Source of the DNA: JADJLQ01 sp964396995
GTDB lineage: Bacteria; Bacteroidota; Bacteroidia; Chitinophagales; Saprospiraceae
Direction: 5' to 3'
Length of the DNA: 9,671 bases
Assembly: GCA_964396995.1 (NCBI GenBank)
Contig: CAYNIG010000192.1
Location: 1-9,671 of the forward strand
Both the position numbers and the translations under genes were made by a program. This document shows, in pieces, positions 1 through 7,359 of this stretch. Below the pieces are notes generated by a model. The model searched no databases. It saw only the letters and a list, made by a program, of their open reading frames with translations, and was not told the DNA's origin. Position 1 is the first letter of the stretch. Each line of letters opens with the position of its first letter.

Positions 1-610
1 TTTTATGTGTTTTAATGAATTCAGCCAATTTAGACCGATTATTCGGAAATAGTTCAGGGAGTTCTTTGATGTTTTTTATTTGCATGATCCTTGTACCTGA
101 TTTAAGGAAAAAGGCATCCACACCTTCTTTAAATCTTGCCAGTTTTGGCGCAGCTTCTTGTGCGCGGGCAGGTCTCCAGTCTTCAAATGAAATATTCTTT
201 TTCATCAATAGGTTTACTTTTCCAGTATCGAGAAGAAATAAAAATCCTTTCGATTTAGTGTCATTGTATTCATATAACGTGGTAACCAATCTGTAATTTT
301 TGATTTCAATAACCTCAATAATGTCATTTGGAGTCAAAACCATTTCCCTGCCTTTGTATTTAACATCCAATACATCACCAAATAAATTATACCTCATAGG
401 CATCTTATAGGTGGCTTCATTTTTAATACGTAAAGTGCCTTCTGTAAAGCTGTCGATAAGATAAGGGCTACCCTCATACTCACCGTTTTTAACGGCATCG
501 CTTACGGGCAAATGATTGAATTTATCAATAAATAAATTGCCGGAAAGAAGTGCTTGCCCTGTTAATAGGCGTATGGAGAACAATAAAGCGAGGATTAATT
601 TAGATTTCAT
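1..610 (-). CDS. Secreted protein of unknown function, 3' end cut by the window edge
   Basis: This reading frame starts at an ATG at 610 and stays open for 203 codons to the left edge, so the C-terminus is missing. The N-terminus (MKSKLILALLF, then LLTGQA) is a plausible Sec signal peptide, with cleavage near residue 18-20; there is no lipobox cysteine. The mature part is mixed and probably beta-rich: a GSPYLIDSFTEGTL block (residues 47-60), RYNLFGDVLDVKYKGREM (73-90), FLFLLDTGKVNLL (123-135), and a late segment DAFFLKSGTRI...KELPELFP (165-189) followed by LAEFIK. I do not recognise a named domain. The block order matches the unknown secreted protein at 6461-7204, and I infer distant paralogy. 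The gene begins 43 bases after a strong terminator, so it is probably a separate transcription unit, although no clear Bacteroidota promoter is visible. Since it ends in the 'LAEFIK' segment that lies near the C-terminus of its paralogue, probably only a short tail is missing. Confidence 0.82.
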   Translation of the reverse strand, partial: MKSKLILALLFSIRLLTGQALLSGNLFIDKFNHLPVSDAVKNGEYEGSPYLIDSFTEGTLRIKNEATYKMPMRYNLFGDVLDVKYKGREMVLTPNDIIEVIEIKNYRLVTTLYEYNDTKSKGFLFLLDTGKVNLLMKKNISFEDWRPARAQEAAPKLARFKEGVDAFFLKSGTRIMQIKNIKELPELFPNNRSKLAEFIKTHK

Positions 611-653
611 AAACTTATACCTAGTTAACGAATAAAATACCTCATTTGTACAT

Positions 654-689
654 AAAAAAAGGATAGCCAATCTGATTGGCTATCCTTTT
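654..689 (-). terminator. Rho-independent terminator ending the SusC-SusD-lipoprotein operon
   Basis: The GGATAGCCAATC arm (661-672) and GATTGGCTATCC arm (674-685) are perfectly complementary around a single central base. The stem extends further through A657-A660 pairing with T686-T689. Read on the minus strand, the hairpin runs straight into seven T (654-660), the classical intrinsic-terminator layout. It lies 27 bases past the stop codon of the lipoprotein gene at 717 and before the next gene start at 610. On the plus strand the trailing T run is only four bases, so it is best assigned to leftward transcription. Confidence 0.93.
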
Positions 690-716
690 ATTTAAAGTAA
701 AATGGCCTGAATAATA

Positions 717-1289
717 TTAATCTACCACATTAATTCTGTAAGTAAATGGAGAAGAATAAAATGCGCCACCGGTAATATTCACACCAGTATTGGCCGCATT
801 AAACTTCCTTCCATTAGTAAGTACCATGGTACCTGTAATTGTAAACCAATCACCTTTAGCAATATCGTCTGCAGTAAGGCCAGATTTTGACACTGCATCT
901 GTTCCTGTTACGGTGAAAGTATGCCTTGGATAACCGGTCGTTGCATCAGGCTTGTATTCCGATGCAGCGATAGATCGTAAAGCTTTATCAGTAGTGGATT
1001 TATTGCCATTTGCTGCCGTTTTATCTTCAAACTTGATGGTGAGGTCATAGGTAGCAAAATTGGCCCCTTTATTGGGGGTAACTGCCTCATGAACTAATTC
1101 CAGTTTGGTGCCTGCAAGATTAGCTTTACTCACGCTAAAAGTGGCATTAACAACCGGATAAGGGGTCACAATGCGCATATACCCACCTTGCTCAAACGAA
1201 AATTCATCTACTACATCTATAATTTCTGTCTCACAAGACAAAAATGGACCAATAAATAATACTAGGATTAAATATTTTAAATTTTTCAT
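717..1289 (-). CDS. Small outer-membrane lipoprotein of unknown function in a SusCD operon
   Basis: The 190-residue product begins MKNLKYLILVLFIG and has a lipobox ending FLSC with Cys19, so it should be processed by signal peptidase II and lipidated. The residues after the cysteine (ETEIID) are acidic, like known surface-export signals of Bacteroidota lipoproteins. The mature part shows short alternating hydrophobic segments typical of a beta-sandwich: GGYMRIVTPYP (residues 36-46), LVHEA, YDLTIKFEDK, HTFTVTG, WFTITGTMVLTNGRKF, and a terminal SSPFTYRINVVD. No catalytic motif is visible. It starts 29 bases after the SusD-like gene and is followed by a terminator, so it is the last gene of a three-gene operon. 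The position corresponds to SusE/SusF-type accessory binding lipoproteins. I infer an accessory role in substrate binding or complex assembly at the cell surface, but have no sequence proof and cannot name a family. Confidence 0.85.
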   Translation of the reverse strand: MKNLKYLILVLFIGPFLSCETEIIDVVDEFSFEQGGYMRIVTPYPVVNATFSVSKANLAGTKLELVHEAVTPNKGANFATYDLTIKFEDKTAANGNKSTTDKALRSIAASEYKPDATTGYPRHTFTVTGTDAVSKSGLTADDIAKGDWFTITGTMVLTNGRKFNAANTGVNITGGAFYSSPFTYRINVVD

Positions 1290-1318
1290 ATGTATAATCT
1301 TACTAATTGGTTTTAAAA

Positions 1319-2956
1319 TTATTTTAGAGAAAATGTATTAGTATCCCAAAAAACTTTTACAGCAGGACTAGCTTTTTGTTTTGCATTTTTATTTTGTGCA
1401 ATGTAGTTTGTAGGATAATAAACAGAAGAAGCAAATGGCCCCGGATTAGGATCCAAAGCGGGCTGCTGAGCCGGCAAGCCGGTCCTTCGGTATAAATTAT
1501 ATGCTTCAACTCCTGAACCAAATAATGACAACCAATATTCTTTTGCTATTATAGCTAATTTAGCATCATTGCTTGCAGCAGCATCGTATGCGGCTAATAC
1601 TTCATTTACGTAACCGGTAACTTCAGTAGCCCAAACAATGCCTTTGGCAGACTCGAAAGCATTTATTCTGGATGCTTCCGATGTACCTAATGCCATTGCT
1701 CTAACATCAGCCATAGATTTCTCAATGGCCGATTTTAATAAAGCTTTCGGATCACCCGTAGTACCCATAGTAAGAGCAGCTTCTGCCAACATAAAATCTA
1801 CAAAAGATCGCATTAAAAATGGAGCAATACCTGCACCACCTGCGCCAGAACCTAATAATACGGGTTTGGCTGCGTCATCATCGAATAAACCACCAGCCGG
1901 ATATACACCCCAGCCTGTTCTACGTAAGCCATCCGGTGGAATACCTTCATTACTCAAATGATCTCTTCCCCAATAGCCTACTAAAGTTGGTAAACAAAAT
2001 ACATCATTGGGGCCGTAATGAGCCGGTTTGTTATTATTTACACATCTCAATTCATTTACATCTTTAGTATTTACCACAGTCTGACGATAGAAATAAAACC
2101 GGATACGAGGATCAGGTTTTGACTTGCTGCTATACAATTCACCCATATATGAATTTGACATATAATCTCCAATTCCTGTATTGGAATAACCATATCTGGG
2201 ATGTCTGGTATCAGGATTAGTCAGATTAGATCCATATTTAAAAGTAAAGTTTTGAGCTGTAGTACTTAACAATTTATTTCCGCTAATAAGCGAATTGATG
2301 CCTGATGTAGCTCCAGCTTTATCAGATAGCCTGAGATTTAACAATGCCTTTAACTTAATGGAGTTAGCTGCCCGAGTCCAACTGTCTGCGTTTCCGCCAT
2401 AAATCAGGTCAGAAGTTGCCCCACCCTTAGAAGTCTTGGCAAAATCAGCAACGGCCGCATCCAAATCGGCGATAGCAGCCGTATACACCGTCTTACCTTC
2501 ATCGGCTTTTGGATTAAAATTATCAGGATCTAATGCCTCTGAAAGTGGAACATTGCCTAAAAAATCAACCATGGTCAATAATGTATACGCTCGCAGCGTC
2601 TTGGCTATCCCAGAATGTACAAATAAACCAGATGCTTCAGCGACGGGTATTAATGCTTTAATATCTACCAAAGTATTGGCATACACGTTATTCCAGGTAC
2701 CGGAAAATGTATTTGGACCTACTGCATTATCATAATTAACCGCTCCTCCGTAATGTAGAGTTCTGGCAAGGCCACCACCTACACCTGTGAAAGCATTAAA
2801 GCTACCTGCGAAGGATAATTCAATGGAGTTTAACAGATAGTTTACATCCAGATTTTTAGTTGTTACTGCATTAGGATTGTCTAATAAATCAAGATCGCAA
2901 GAGGCAATCAGAGATAATCCAATAAACAGTGAAAATATTTTTACTAATTTTTTCAT
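1319..2956 (-). CDS. SusD-like nutrient-binding outer-membrane lipoprotein (SusD-like 2 / PF12771 type)
   Basis: The 545-residue product has a signal peptide and lipobox LIASC with Cys20, followed by the acidic stretch DLDLLDNPN. SusD-family hallmarks are visible: the NPNA motif after the anchor, a helical TPR-like region with TWNNVYANTLVDIKALI (residues 87-103) and LRAYTLLTMVDFLGNVPLSEAL (121-141), then KLKALLNLRL (201-210). A conserved-looking loop follows with GYWGRDH, GIPPDG, RRTGWGVYPAGG and LFDD (327-360). Near the C-terminus is KEYWLSLFGSGVEAYNLYRRTGLP, typical of this SusD subgroup. Family knowledge says such proteins sit on the extracellular face of their cognate SusC, bind the substrate and act as a hinged lid. 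The gene begins 22 bases after the SusC stop, so the two are surely co-transcribed. Cys305 and Cys321 flank a short loop just before GYWGRDH and may form a disulfide. The substrate is unknown: it could be a glycan, peptide or other nutrient. The PF12771 assignment is from recognition, not a search. Confidence 0.93.
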   Translation of the reverse strand: MKKLVKIFSLFIGLSLIASCDLDLLDNPNAVTTKNLDVNYLLNSIELSFAGSFNAFTGVGGGLARTLHYGGAVNYDNAVGPNTFSGTWNNVYANTLVDIKALIPVAEASGLFVHSGIAKTLRAYTLLTMVDFLGNVPLSEALDPDNFNPKADEGKTVYTAAIADLDAAVADFAKTSKGGATSDLIYGGNADSWTRAANSIKLKALLNLRLSDKAGATSGINSLISGNKLLSTTAQNFTFKYGSNLTNPDTRHPRYGYSNTGIGDYMSNSYMGELYSSKSKPDPRIRFYFYRQTVVNTKDVNELRCVNNNKPAHYGPNDVFCLPTLVGYWGRDHLSNEGIPPDGLRRTGWGVYPAGGLFDDDAAKPVLLGSGAGGAGIAPFLMRSFVDFMLAEAALTMGTTGDPKALLKSAIEKSMADVRAMALGTSEASRINAFESAKGIVWATEVTGYVNEVLAAYDAAASNDAKLAIIAKEYWLSLFGSGVEAYNLYRRTGLPAQQPALDPNPGPFASSVYYPTNYIAQNKNAKQKASPAVKVFWDTNTFSLK

Positions 2957-2978
2957 TTTTTTCTACTTTAAAAGGTGA

Positions 2979-5900
2979 TTAAAAATTAAGTTTTAAAGTA
3001 GCCCCTAATCTACGAGAACTAGGACCTGTTAAAAACTCAAAGCCAAAACCATTACCCACGCCCAATCCAAGATTGTCAGTATCAAAATTCAAACCCGGAG
3101 GGAAATGCAAGGCCTTGTACCAAAGATTGTTTCCGGTAAGGGCTATGGAAGCACTTTTAATTTTTACTTTTGACAAAATTGATTTTGGCAATTGATAAGA
3201 TAAAGACACTTCCTGTAATCGGATGGTAGAGCCATCATAGATACGACCTTCATCAGTAAAGAAGTACTTCGTGTTAAAACCAACATCTGAAGCGGTAACC
3301 TGAATATCATTTGGTGTACCATCGGCTTTTACACCAGGATAAAGATATGTTTGAGCTCTGTCATAACCATTTTCAAGACCCGTATCATAAGTAAGTCCTC
3401 TACCCATCAAAGCACCTGCTGAAGCACTGTACATCGCCCCACCATGACGATATGCAACCATCACATCTAGTGCAAGATTTCCAAAGGTAAATGTATTCGA
3501 AAGGCTGGACTGGAAGGCCGGATTAGGATCTCCAAGTACAACTGGTGCAGCAGTTGCTATTGGATAACCCTGACCATCTATTAAAAGCTGACCTTGATCA
3601 TTTCTTCTGTTAGCTGAGCCTTTGATGATATTAAATGGTTCTCCAACTATAGCATAATTTCCAAGACCACCACCGAATCCTGAAATCTGAACTTCTTGTA
3701 GAGTACCACCCAGGTCTAATACTTTGGGTACATTTCTGGAAAACACACCTGTAATATTCCAGTCAAATTTACCTCTGGAAATTGGACTACCGGATATACT
3801 GAACTCCACTCCTTCATTTCGAATGGCTCCAATATTTATTGTAGTAGCCGTATAACCGGTAGAAGCATCTAATGGAGCGCTGGTGATCAAATCCTGCGTA
3901 TTTCTTCTATACAAAGTCAAATCAAAATCTACTTTTTCATTGAGTACTTTCCCTTCCATACCAAACTCATATTCTTTATGAAGTTCTGGTTTTAAGTTGG
4001 GATTACCCAGTACATTATTAGTAGAGTGTGTTTGAACTGCCACACCAGCAGCAGTTAAGAATCCCCTGGCATTCTGATCCAATACATTTCTTGTATTATA
4101 GGGATTTGGGAAACCAGCAGAGGTTCCGTATCCTCCCCTAAGTTTGAGGAAGTTTAAGAATTTCGATTTCAAACCAACAAATAAAGTAGTAGGTACAAAG
4201 GAAACGGAGGCAGAAGGATAAAAAATCCGACGATTGGGAGCTTCTACTGTAGAGGTCCAGTCATTTCTGGCTGCCAGGTTTAAAAATATCCAATTACCAT
4301 AGTCAGCAGATACCTCACCAAATATTCCCATTCGGGTTTGCTCCGAATCAAATTGGCCTGAAGAAACATCTATAAAATTCTGATGTTTATAAAGTCCTCT
4401 TGCAAGTTGATTCTGACTACCCACGTTGGTAGATTTGAATACATCATTTCGGATGTTTCCGCCTAACTTAGCGGCTACTTCCAATTTAGAAGATAATTCT
4501 TTAGAATAAGATAATATTGCCGAATTATCCCATATGGTATTTTCAATATCCCTGGTACCATAAAAACCATTTAGAAACTGAACTCCACCTTTATTAAATT
4601 TAGCTTCCTGGTTTTCAGCATAAGTGTCAAGTCCTACTCTATATAAGAAATCCAGCCCTTTGAATATGTTCGCAGTCAGTGCAGTAGAAGCAAAAACTCT
4701 GTTTACCACATCTGTGGTAGAATAGTTTCGAAGCACCCATTGAGGATTAGGGATATCATTACCTGATCTGAAGTATACTGATGCACCAGTGGCCGGGTCT
4801 TCATAAGGCCATCCACTTAAATCGACTTGTCGTGGTGTATATAACACATTGGCTAATACAGAAGGGAAATCCAACGCATTATTTCCCGTACCACCTGATA
4901 ATGGAGGAGATACCAGGTCAGTATTAGCAAAATTAATACTGGTAGTTAATTTGATTTTAGGACTAAGTTCAGCATTTAAACCAAGGCCAATATTTATTTT
5001 TTTCAAATTATTTTCCTGGATATAACCTTGTTCATTATTATAGCCAGCACTCACATTATATCCCACTTTTTCGCCACCACCGGAAATGTTTAAACTTGTA
5101 TTTGAAATATTACCCGTTCTGAAGAAATCAGATACGTTGTTGGGAAATACCTGCATTTTATAAGCTCCTAATGAAGAAACGTATTCTGCCTGACCAGCTC
5201 TAAGTGCTGCATTTGATAAAAACGCATATGGATGATTAGTAAGAGCCGTATTTGTATTTTGGGATGGATAAATTTGAGCCTCCTGTAAAGTAGGTCCCCA
5301 GTTACTGAAGAAGTAACCCAAATTTTGCTGAAAACCACCAACATAATCATTTTGATAGGAAGGTAAGTGAGCCGTATTGGTAAAATTTGACTGAGTCAAA
5401 GTAAATTCTGGCTTACGAGCCTTTTTACTTCCATTTTTAGTAGTCACCAAAATTACTCCATTTCTTCCCTGATCACCATAGGTAACCGTGGCTGCAAGTC
5501 CTTTTAATACGGATATGCTTTCGATACTGTTTGGGTCAAGATCAAGGAATCGTGAGGAAGCATTCTGGCCTCCCTGTGTGAACCCACCTCTTTGATTGGT
5601 AGAAGAGTTAAACGGAACACCATCCACTACAAATAATGGTTGAGTGGACCCGGTAATGGAAGTATAGCCACGAATAGTGATATTCGTACCGGTACCCGTT
5701 GCACCGGAAGTGGAAGTAATATTTACTCCCGGAACTTTACCTTGAAGTACCCTGCCTACATCAGGCTGTGGTCTGTCTTCAATTTTCTTTGTACTTACTG
5801 TGGAAACTGAATATCCAAGTGCTCTTTTTTCTCGGGAAATACCCTGAGCTGTAACGATCACCTCTTCGATAGCCACTCCCTGATCGAGGGAGATATTTAT

Positions 5901-6161
5901 CTCAGATTGATCACCGATAGCAACTTCTTTTGTTGTAAATCCAGTGTACGTTACAATAAGTATATTCACACCTGCGGGAACATTGAGGGAATAAGATCCA
6001 TCAACATCAGTAACAGTACCTACATCGGTACCCTTGGCGACCACATTGGCGCCGATAAGCGGTTCCCCACTGTTGTCTGAAATGACACCTTTAACAGCCC
6101 GTTGGCCATAAGTAAATGCCACCACTAACAACATGGAGAAAATTAGAGAGAGTCTTTTCAT
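2979..6161 (-). CDS. SusC/RagA-family TonB-linked outer-membrane receptor, complete
   Basis: The 1060-residue product carries a signal peptide (MKRLSLIFSMLLVVAFTYGQ, cleavage near residue 20). Next is a carboxypeptidase-regulatory-like beta-sandwich domain (about 21-95), recognised by VKGVISDNSGEPLIGANV, KGTDVGTVTDVDGSYSL and VTYTGF. The segment IEEVIVTAQG (98-107) is a TonB-box-like linker. The plug domain (about 110-245) shows DVGRVLQGKVPGVNI, NITIRGY, PLFVVDGVPF, LDLDPNSIESISVLKG and the closing YGDQGRNGVILVTTKNG. The rest is a 22-strand-type barrel ending GATLKLNF with a terminal aromatic residue as expected for BAM insertion. Internal SusC motifs include GNPNLKPELHKEYEFGMEG and LGDPNPAF. 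The length is normal for the family. By family knowledge it imports a SusD-captured ligand through the outer membrane using TonB-ExbBD energy. The next gene is its SusD partner 22 bases downstream. The ATG at 6161 is the only start that gives a good signal peptide. Substrate specificity cannot be read from the sequence. Confidence 0.97.
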   Translation of the reverse strand: MKRLSLIFSMLLVVAFTYGQRAVKGVISDNSGEPLIGANVVAKGTDVGTVTDVDGSYSLNVPAGVNILIVTYTGFTTKEVAIGDQSEINISLDQGVAIEEVIVTAQGISREKRALGYSVSTVSTKKIEDRPQPDVGRVLQGKVPGVNITSTSGATGTGTNITIRGYTSITGSTQPLFVVDGVPFNSSTNQRGGFTQGGQNASSRFLDLDPNSIESISVLKGLAATVTYGDQGRNGVILVTTKNGSKKARKPEFTLTQSNFTNTAHLPSYQNDYVGGFQQNLGYFFSNWGPTLQEAQIYPSQNTNTALTNHPYAFLSNAALRAGQAEYVSSLGAYKMQVFPNNVSDFFRTGNISNTSLNISGGGEKVGYNVSAGYNNEQGYIQENNLKKINIGLGLNAELSPKIKLTTSINFANTDLVSPPLSGGTGNNALDFPSVLANVLYTPRQVDLSGWPYEDPATGASVYFRSGNDIPNPQWVLRNYSTTDVVNRVFASTALTANIFKGLDFLYRVGLDTYAENQEAKFNKGGVQFLNGFYGTRDIENTIWDNSAILSYSKELSSKLEVAAKLGGNIRNDVFKSTNVGSQNQLARGLYKHQNFIDVSSGQFDSEQTRMGIFGEVSADYGNWIFLNLAARNDWTSTVEAPNRRIFYPSASVSFVPTTLFVGLKSKFLNFLKLRGGYGTSAGFPNPYNTRNVLDQNARGFLTAAGVAVQTHSTNNVLGNPNLKPELHKEYEFGMEGKVLNEKVDFDLTLYRRNTQDLITSAPLDASTGYTATTINIGAIRNEGVEFSISGSPISRGKFDWNITGVFSRNVPKVLDLGGTLQEVQISGFGGGLGNYAIVGEPFNIIKGSANRRNDQGQLLIDGQGYPIATAAPVVLGDPNPAFQSSLSNTFTFGNLALDVMVAYRHGGAMYSASAGALMGRGLTYDTGLENGYDRAQTYLYPGVKADGTPNDIQVTASDVGFNTKYFFTDEGRIYDGSTIRLQEVSLSYQLPKSILSKVKIKSASIALTGNNLWYKALHFPPGLNFDTDNLGLGVGNGFGFEFLTGPSSRRLGATLKLNF

Positions 6162-6254
6162 ATTACCCTAATTAAATTGATTTGTTTTGAGTTAGTTGAA
6201 TTCCGAGTCTTAAAACCGGTAAATTGTTAACGATTTAATAACCGAATTTGTGAA

Positions 6255-6262
6255 CGAAGGTA
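6255..6262 (-). promoter_or_regulatory. Possible -7 promoter element for the SusC operon
   Basis: On the minus strand this reads TACCTTCG, one base away from the Bacteroidota -7 consensus TAnnTTTG. It would place the transcription start near 6248 and leave a leader of about 85-90 bases before the SusC ATG. No clear -33 TTG/TTTG element is seen at the expected distance upstream, where the sequence is instead a T-run within a CGGG/CCCG palindrome. This is a candidate only. Confidence 0.3.
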
Positions 6263-6272
6263 TAAAAAATAT

Positions 6273-6288
6273 CGGGAAAAAAAACCCG
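6273..6288. repeat. Short palindrome CGGG-A8-CCCG upstream of SusC
   Basis: CGGG (6273-6276) and CCCG (6285-6288) flank eight A residues, giving a GC-rich dyad in otherwise AT-rich DNA about 112 bases before the SusC start and just upstream of the candidate -7 box. It could be an operator half-site pair, but a four-base arm with an eight-base spacer also occurs by chance. Confidence 0.35.
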
Positions 6289-6353
6289 TTCGTCGATTTT
6301 TTTGATGGGCGAACAATCTACAGAATATATATAAAACGGAGAAAATCAGGCAG

Positions 6354-6368
6354 TTGGATTAAATCCAA
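6354..6368. repeat. Perfect inverted repeat TTGGATT-A-AATCCAA upstream of SusC
   Basis: Two seven-base arms (6354-6360 and 6362-6368) are perfectly complementary around one central base. No T-run follows on the minus strand, so it is not a terminator. Its shape fits a dimeric repressor or activator site, about 190 bases upstream of the SusC start, but no regulator is encoded in the window to connect with it. Confidence 0.4.
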
Positions 6369-6460
6369 GAATACCCAGGATCATTATTTTTTATTTAATT
6401 TTATTAAGACCAATTCTGAATAATAGATATTAAGAATAAACCTGATGGTGTTTTTGTTAT

Positions 6461-7204
6461 TTATTTTTTCAATTCGCTAATAAATTTTAATATACTGATA
6501 AGCTGGGTTTCTGTAATGTTTTTAGTTATGGAGTTAGATTTGCAAAATGCGTCGAGAGCCGGTCGATGATTGCTTACCAAAACAGGGAATAATTCATATA
6601 AATCATTCAATTTTAACCGAAGTCGCTCAAGGCTACCTGACTCAGAAACCAGGTAATAAATTTCTTTGGTTTCAAAAACATCCTCATCTTCTGCATTCAA
6701 TATTTTTGTACTCGAATCATCATCGGCTCTGGAAAATTTTTTTTGATATTCTTTCACCAGGGTAAAAGACCCGGCATAAAATAATTCAACAAATTTCCTG
6801 ATGGGAGTGGTGACAGAGGGCAATACCAGTCGCCTGTAGGTATGATTTATACCCTCTACCTGCAAGGTAAGTCCTGCAATCCTTGGATGGGTGAGGATAA
6901 TTTCAGTGCCATCCTCTTTTTTCAACCAGATTTCATTCTTATACGCATCCAGTTTAAAGAAATTTTCAGGTGAACGGAGTGAATCATTTAAAATAACCGA
7001 CCCTTTCAGATAATGATCGTACACAAATGGGGTACCCCTTACTTTTTTTGCATTTCGAGTAACCAAAGGTAGGCCGCCATATAAGACATTATTCCAATCT
7101 TTATCACTTATATTATTATTAATTGCTCTGTCAGGTTCGGTTTGAGCATTGGAGTACATCGTCCAAAAGATCAAAGACAGACACCAGATTGATTTTATAA
7201 ACAT
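6461..7204 (-). CDS. Secreted protein of unknown function, likely paralogue of the left-edge gene
   Basis: I chose the ATG at 7204, giving 247 residues, because it starts a typical signal peptide (MFIKSIWCLSLIFWTMYSNAQ, cleavage after SNA near residue 20). An upstream in-frame TTG at 7249 would add a poor 15-residue extension that overlaps a candidate -7 box. The mature chain has a GTPFVYDHYLKGSV block (residues 57-70), FFKLDAYKNEIWLKKEDGTE (82-101), FVELFYAGSFTLVKEYQKKF (138-157), an acidic linker DDDSSTKILNAEDED, and IYYLVSESGSLERLRLKLNDLYELFP (182-207) before a lysine-rich tail. No catalytic motif, membrane span or lipobox is seen. The order and spacing of these blocks resemble the protein encoded at 1-610. 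It lies between a terminator at 7311-7337 and the SusC operon, with no clear terminator of its own, so read-through into the SusC leader is possible. I do not recognise a named family; a periplasmic or outer-membrane-associated role is inferred from the signal peptide alone. Confidence 0.85.
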   Translation of the reverse strand: MFIKSIWCLSLIFWTMYSNAQTEPDRAINNNISDKDWNNVLYGGLPLVTRNAKKVRGTPFVYDHYLKGSVILNDSLRSPENFFKLDAYKNEIWLKKEDGTEIILTHPRIAGLTLQVEGINHTYRRLVLPSVTTPIRKFVELFYAGSFTLVKEYQKKFSRADDDSSTKILNAEDEDVFETKEIYYLVSESGSLERLRLKLNDLYELFPVLVSNHRPALDAFCKSNSITKNITETQLISILKFISELKK

Positions 7205-7246
7205 AGTACCTGGAAAAAAATTCATAACGAATGATTGAGCAATAAC

Positions 7247-7254
7247 CAAAATTA
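7247..7254 (-). promoter_or_regulatory. Candidate -7 promoter element for the small secreted-protein gene
   Basis: On the minus strand this reads TAATTTTG, an exact match to the Bacteroidota -7 consensus TAnnTTTG. It lies downstream of the SusD terminator and about 43 bases before the ATG at 7204, predicting a start near 7240 and a leader of roughly 35 bases. No good -33 TTG element is seen at the expected spacing, which lowers confidence. If used, it supports the start at 7204 over the upstream TTG. Confidence 0.42.
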
Positions 7255-7310
7255 GAACGAATCTGAATCTGAATAGTTGATATCCGACATAGTCTAAAAA
7301 TTAAAATAAA

Positions 7311-7337
7311 AAGCCCCCTTTTGCTAAAAGGAGGCTT
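7311..7337 (-). terminator. Rho-independent terminator after the right-hand SusD gene
   Basis: A 12-base arm (7311-7322) pairs with 7326-7337 around a three-base loop. The only non-Watson-Crick position, C7316 against A7332, becomes a G-U wobble in the leftward transcript, so the stem is complete in RNA. The hairpin is followed on the minus strand by TTTATTTTAATTTTT. It sits 22 bases past the SusD stop and ends that operon. On the plus strand the C-A mismatch and lack of a T-run make it a poor terminator. Confidence 0.9.
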
Positions 7338-7359
7338 AGAATTCCAAGTCAATTTTTTA

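Larger units (their letters stand above)
6162..6460. other. AT-rich intergenic region upstream of the SusC operon
   Basis: About 300 bases separate the stop of the small secreted protein from the SusC start, the longest non-coding gap in the window. It is strongly AT-rich and contains no convincing gene. It holds two short inverted repeats (6273-6288 and 6354-6368), a weak promoter-like box (6255-6262), and no good intrinsic terminator for the gene ending at 6461. It most likely carries the promoter and 5' leader of the SusC-SusD-lipoprotein operon. Confidence 0.7.

Noticed and set aside
15..296. Plus-strand open frame of 93 codons at the left edge
   Set aside because: It lies antisense inside the minus-strand secreted-protein gene (1-610), which has a signal peptide and a paralogue in the window; the plus frame has no recognisable features.
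1638..2735. Plus-strand open frames (1638-1961, 1819-2067, 2436-2735) across the SusD-like gene
   Set aside because: They are antisense shadows of a clear SusD-family coding sequence, with no start context or domain of their own.
6273..6288. CGGG-A8-CCCG considered as a terminator for the gene ending at 6461
   Set aside because: The four-base stem with an eight-base loop has no T-run after it and lies about 170 bases past the stop codon, so it does not fit an intrinsic terminator.
6346..6384. Twelve-codon minus-strand open frame (MILGILGFNPTA) in the SusC leader, as a possible leader peptide
   Set aside because: It is preceded by an A-rich stretch but is very short, overlaps the inverted repeat, and lies well upstream of the likely transcription start; it shows no attenuator-type codon run or following terminator.
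611..7240. Shared ATTCGTTA and AGGTA strings upstream of both small secreted-protein genes
   Set aside because: The spacing between the two strings differs (3 versus 13 bases) and both are short AT-rich words expected by chance here; too weak to call a common regulatory site.
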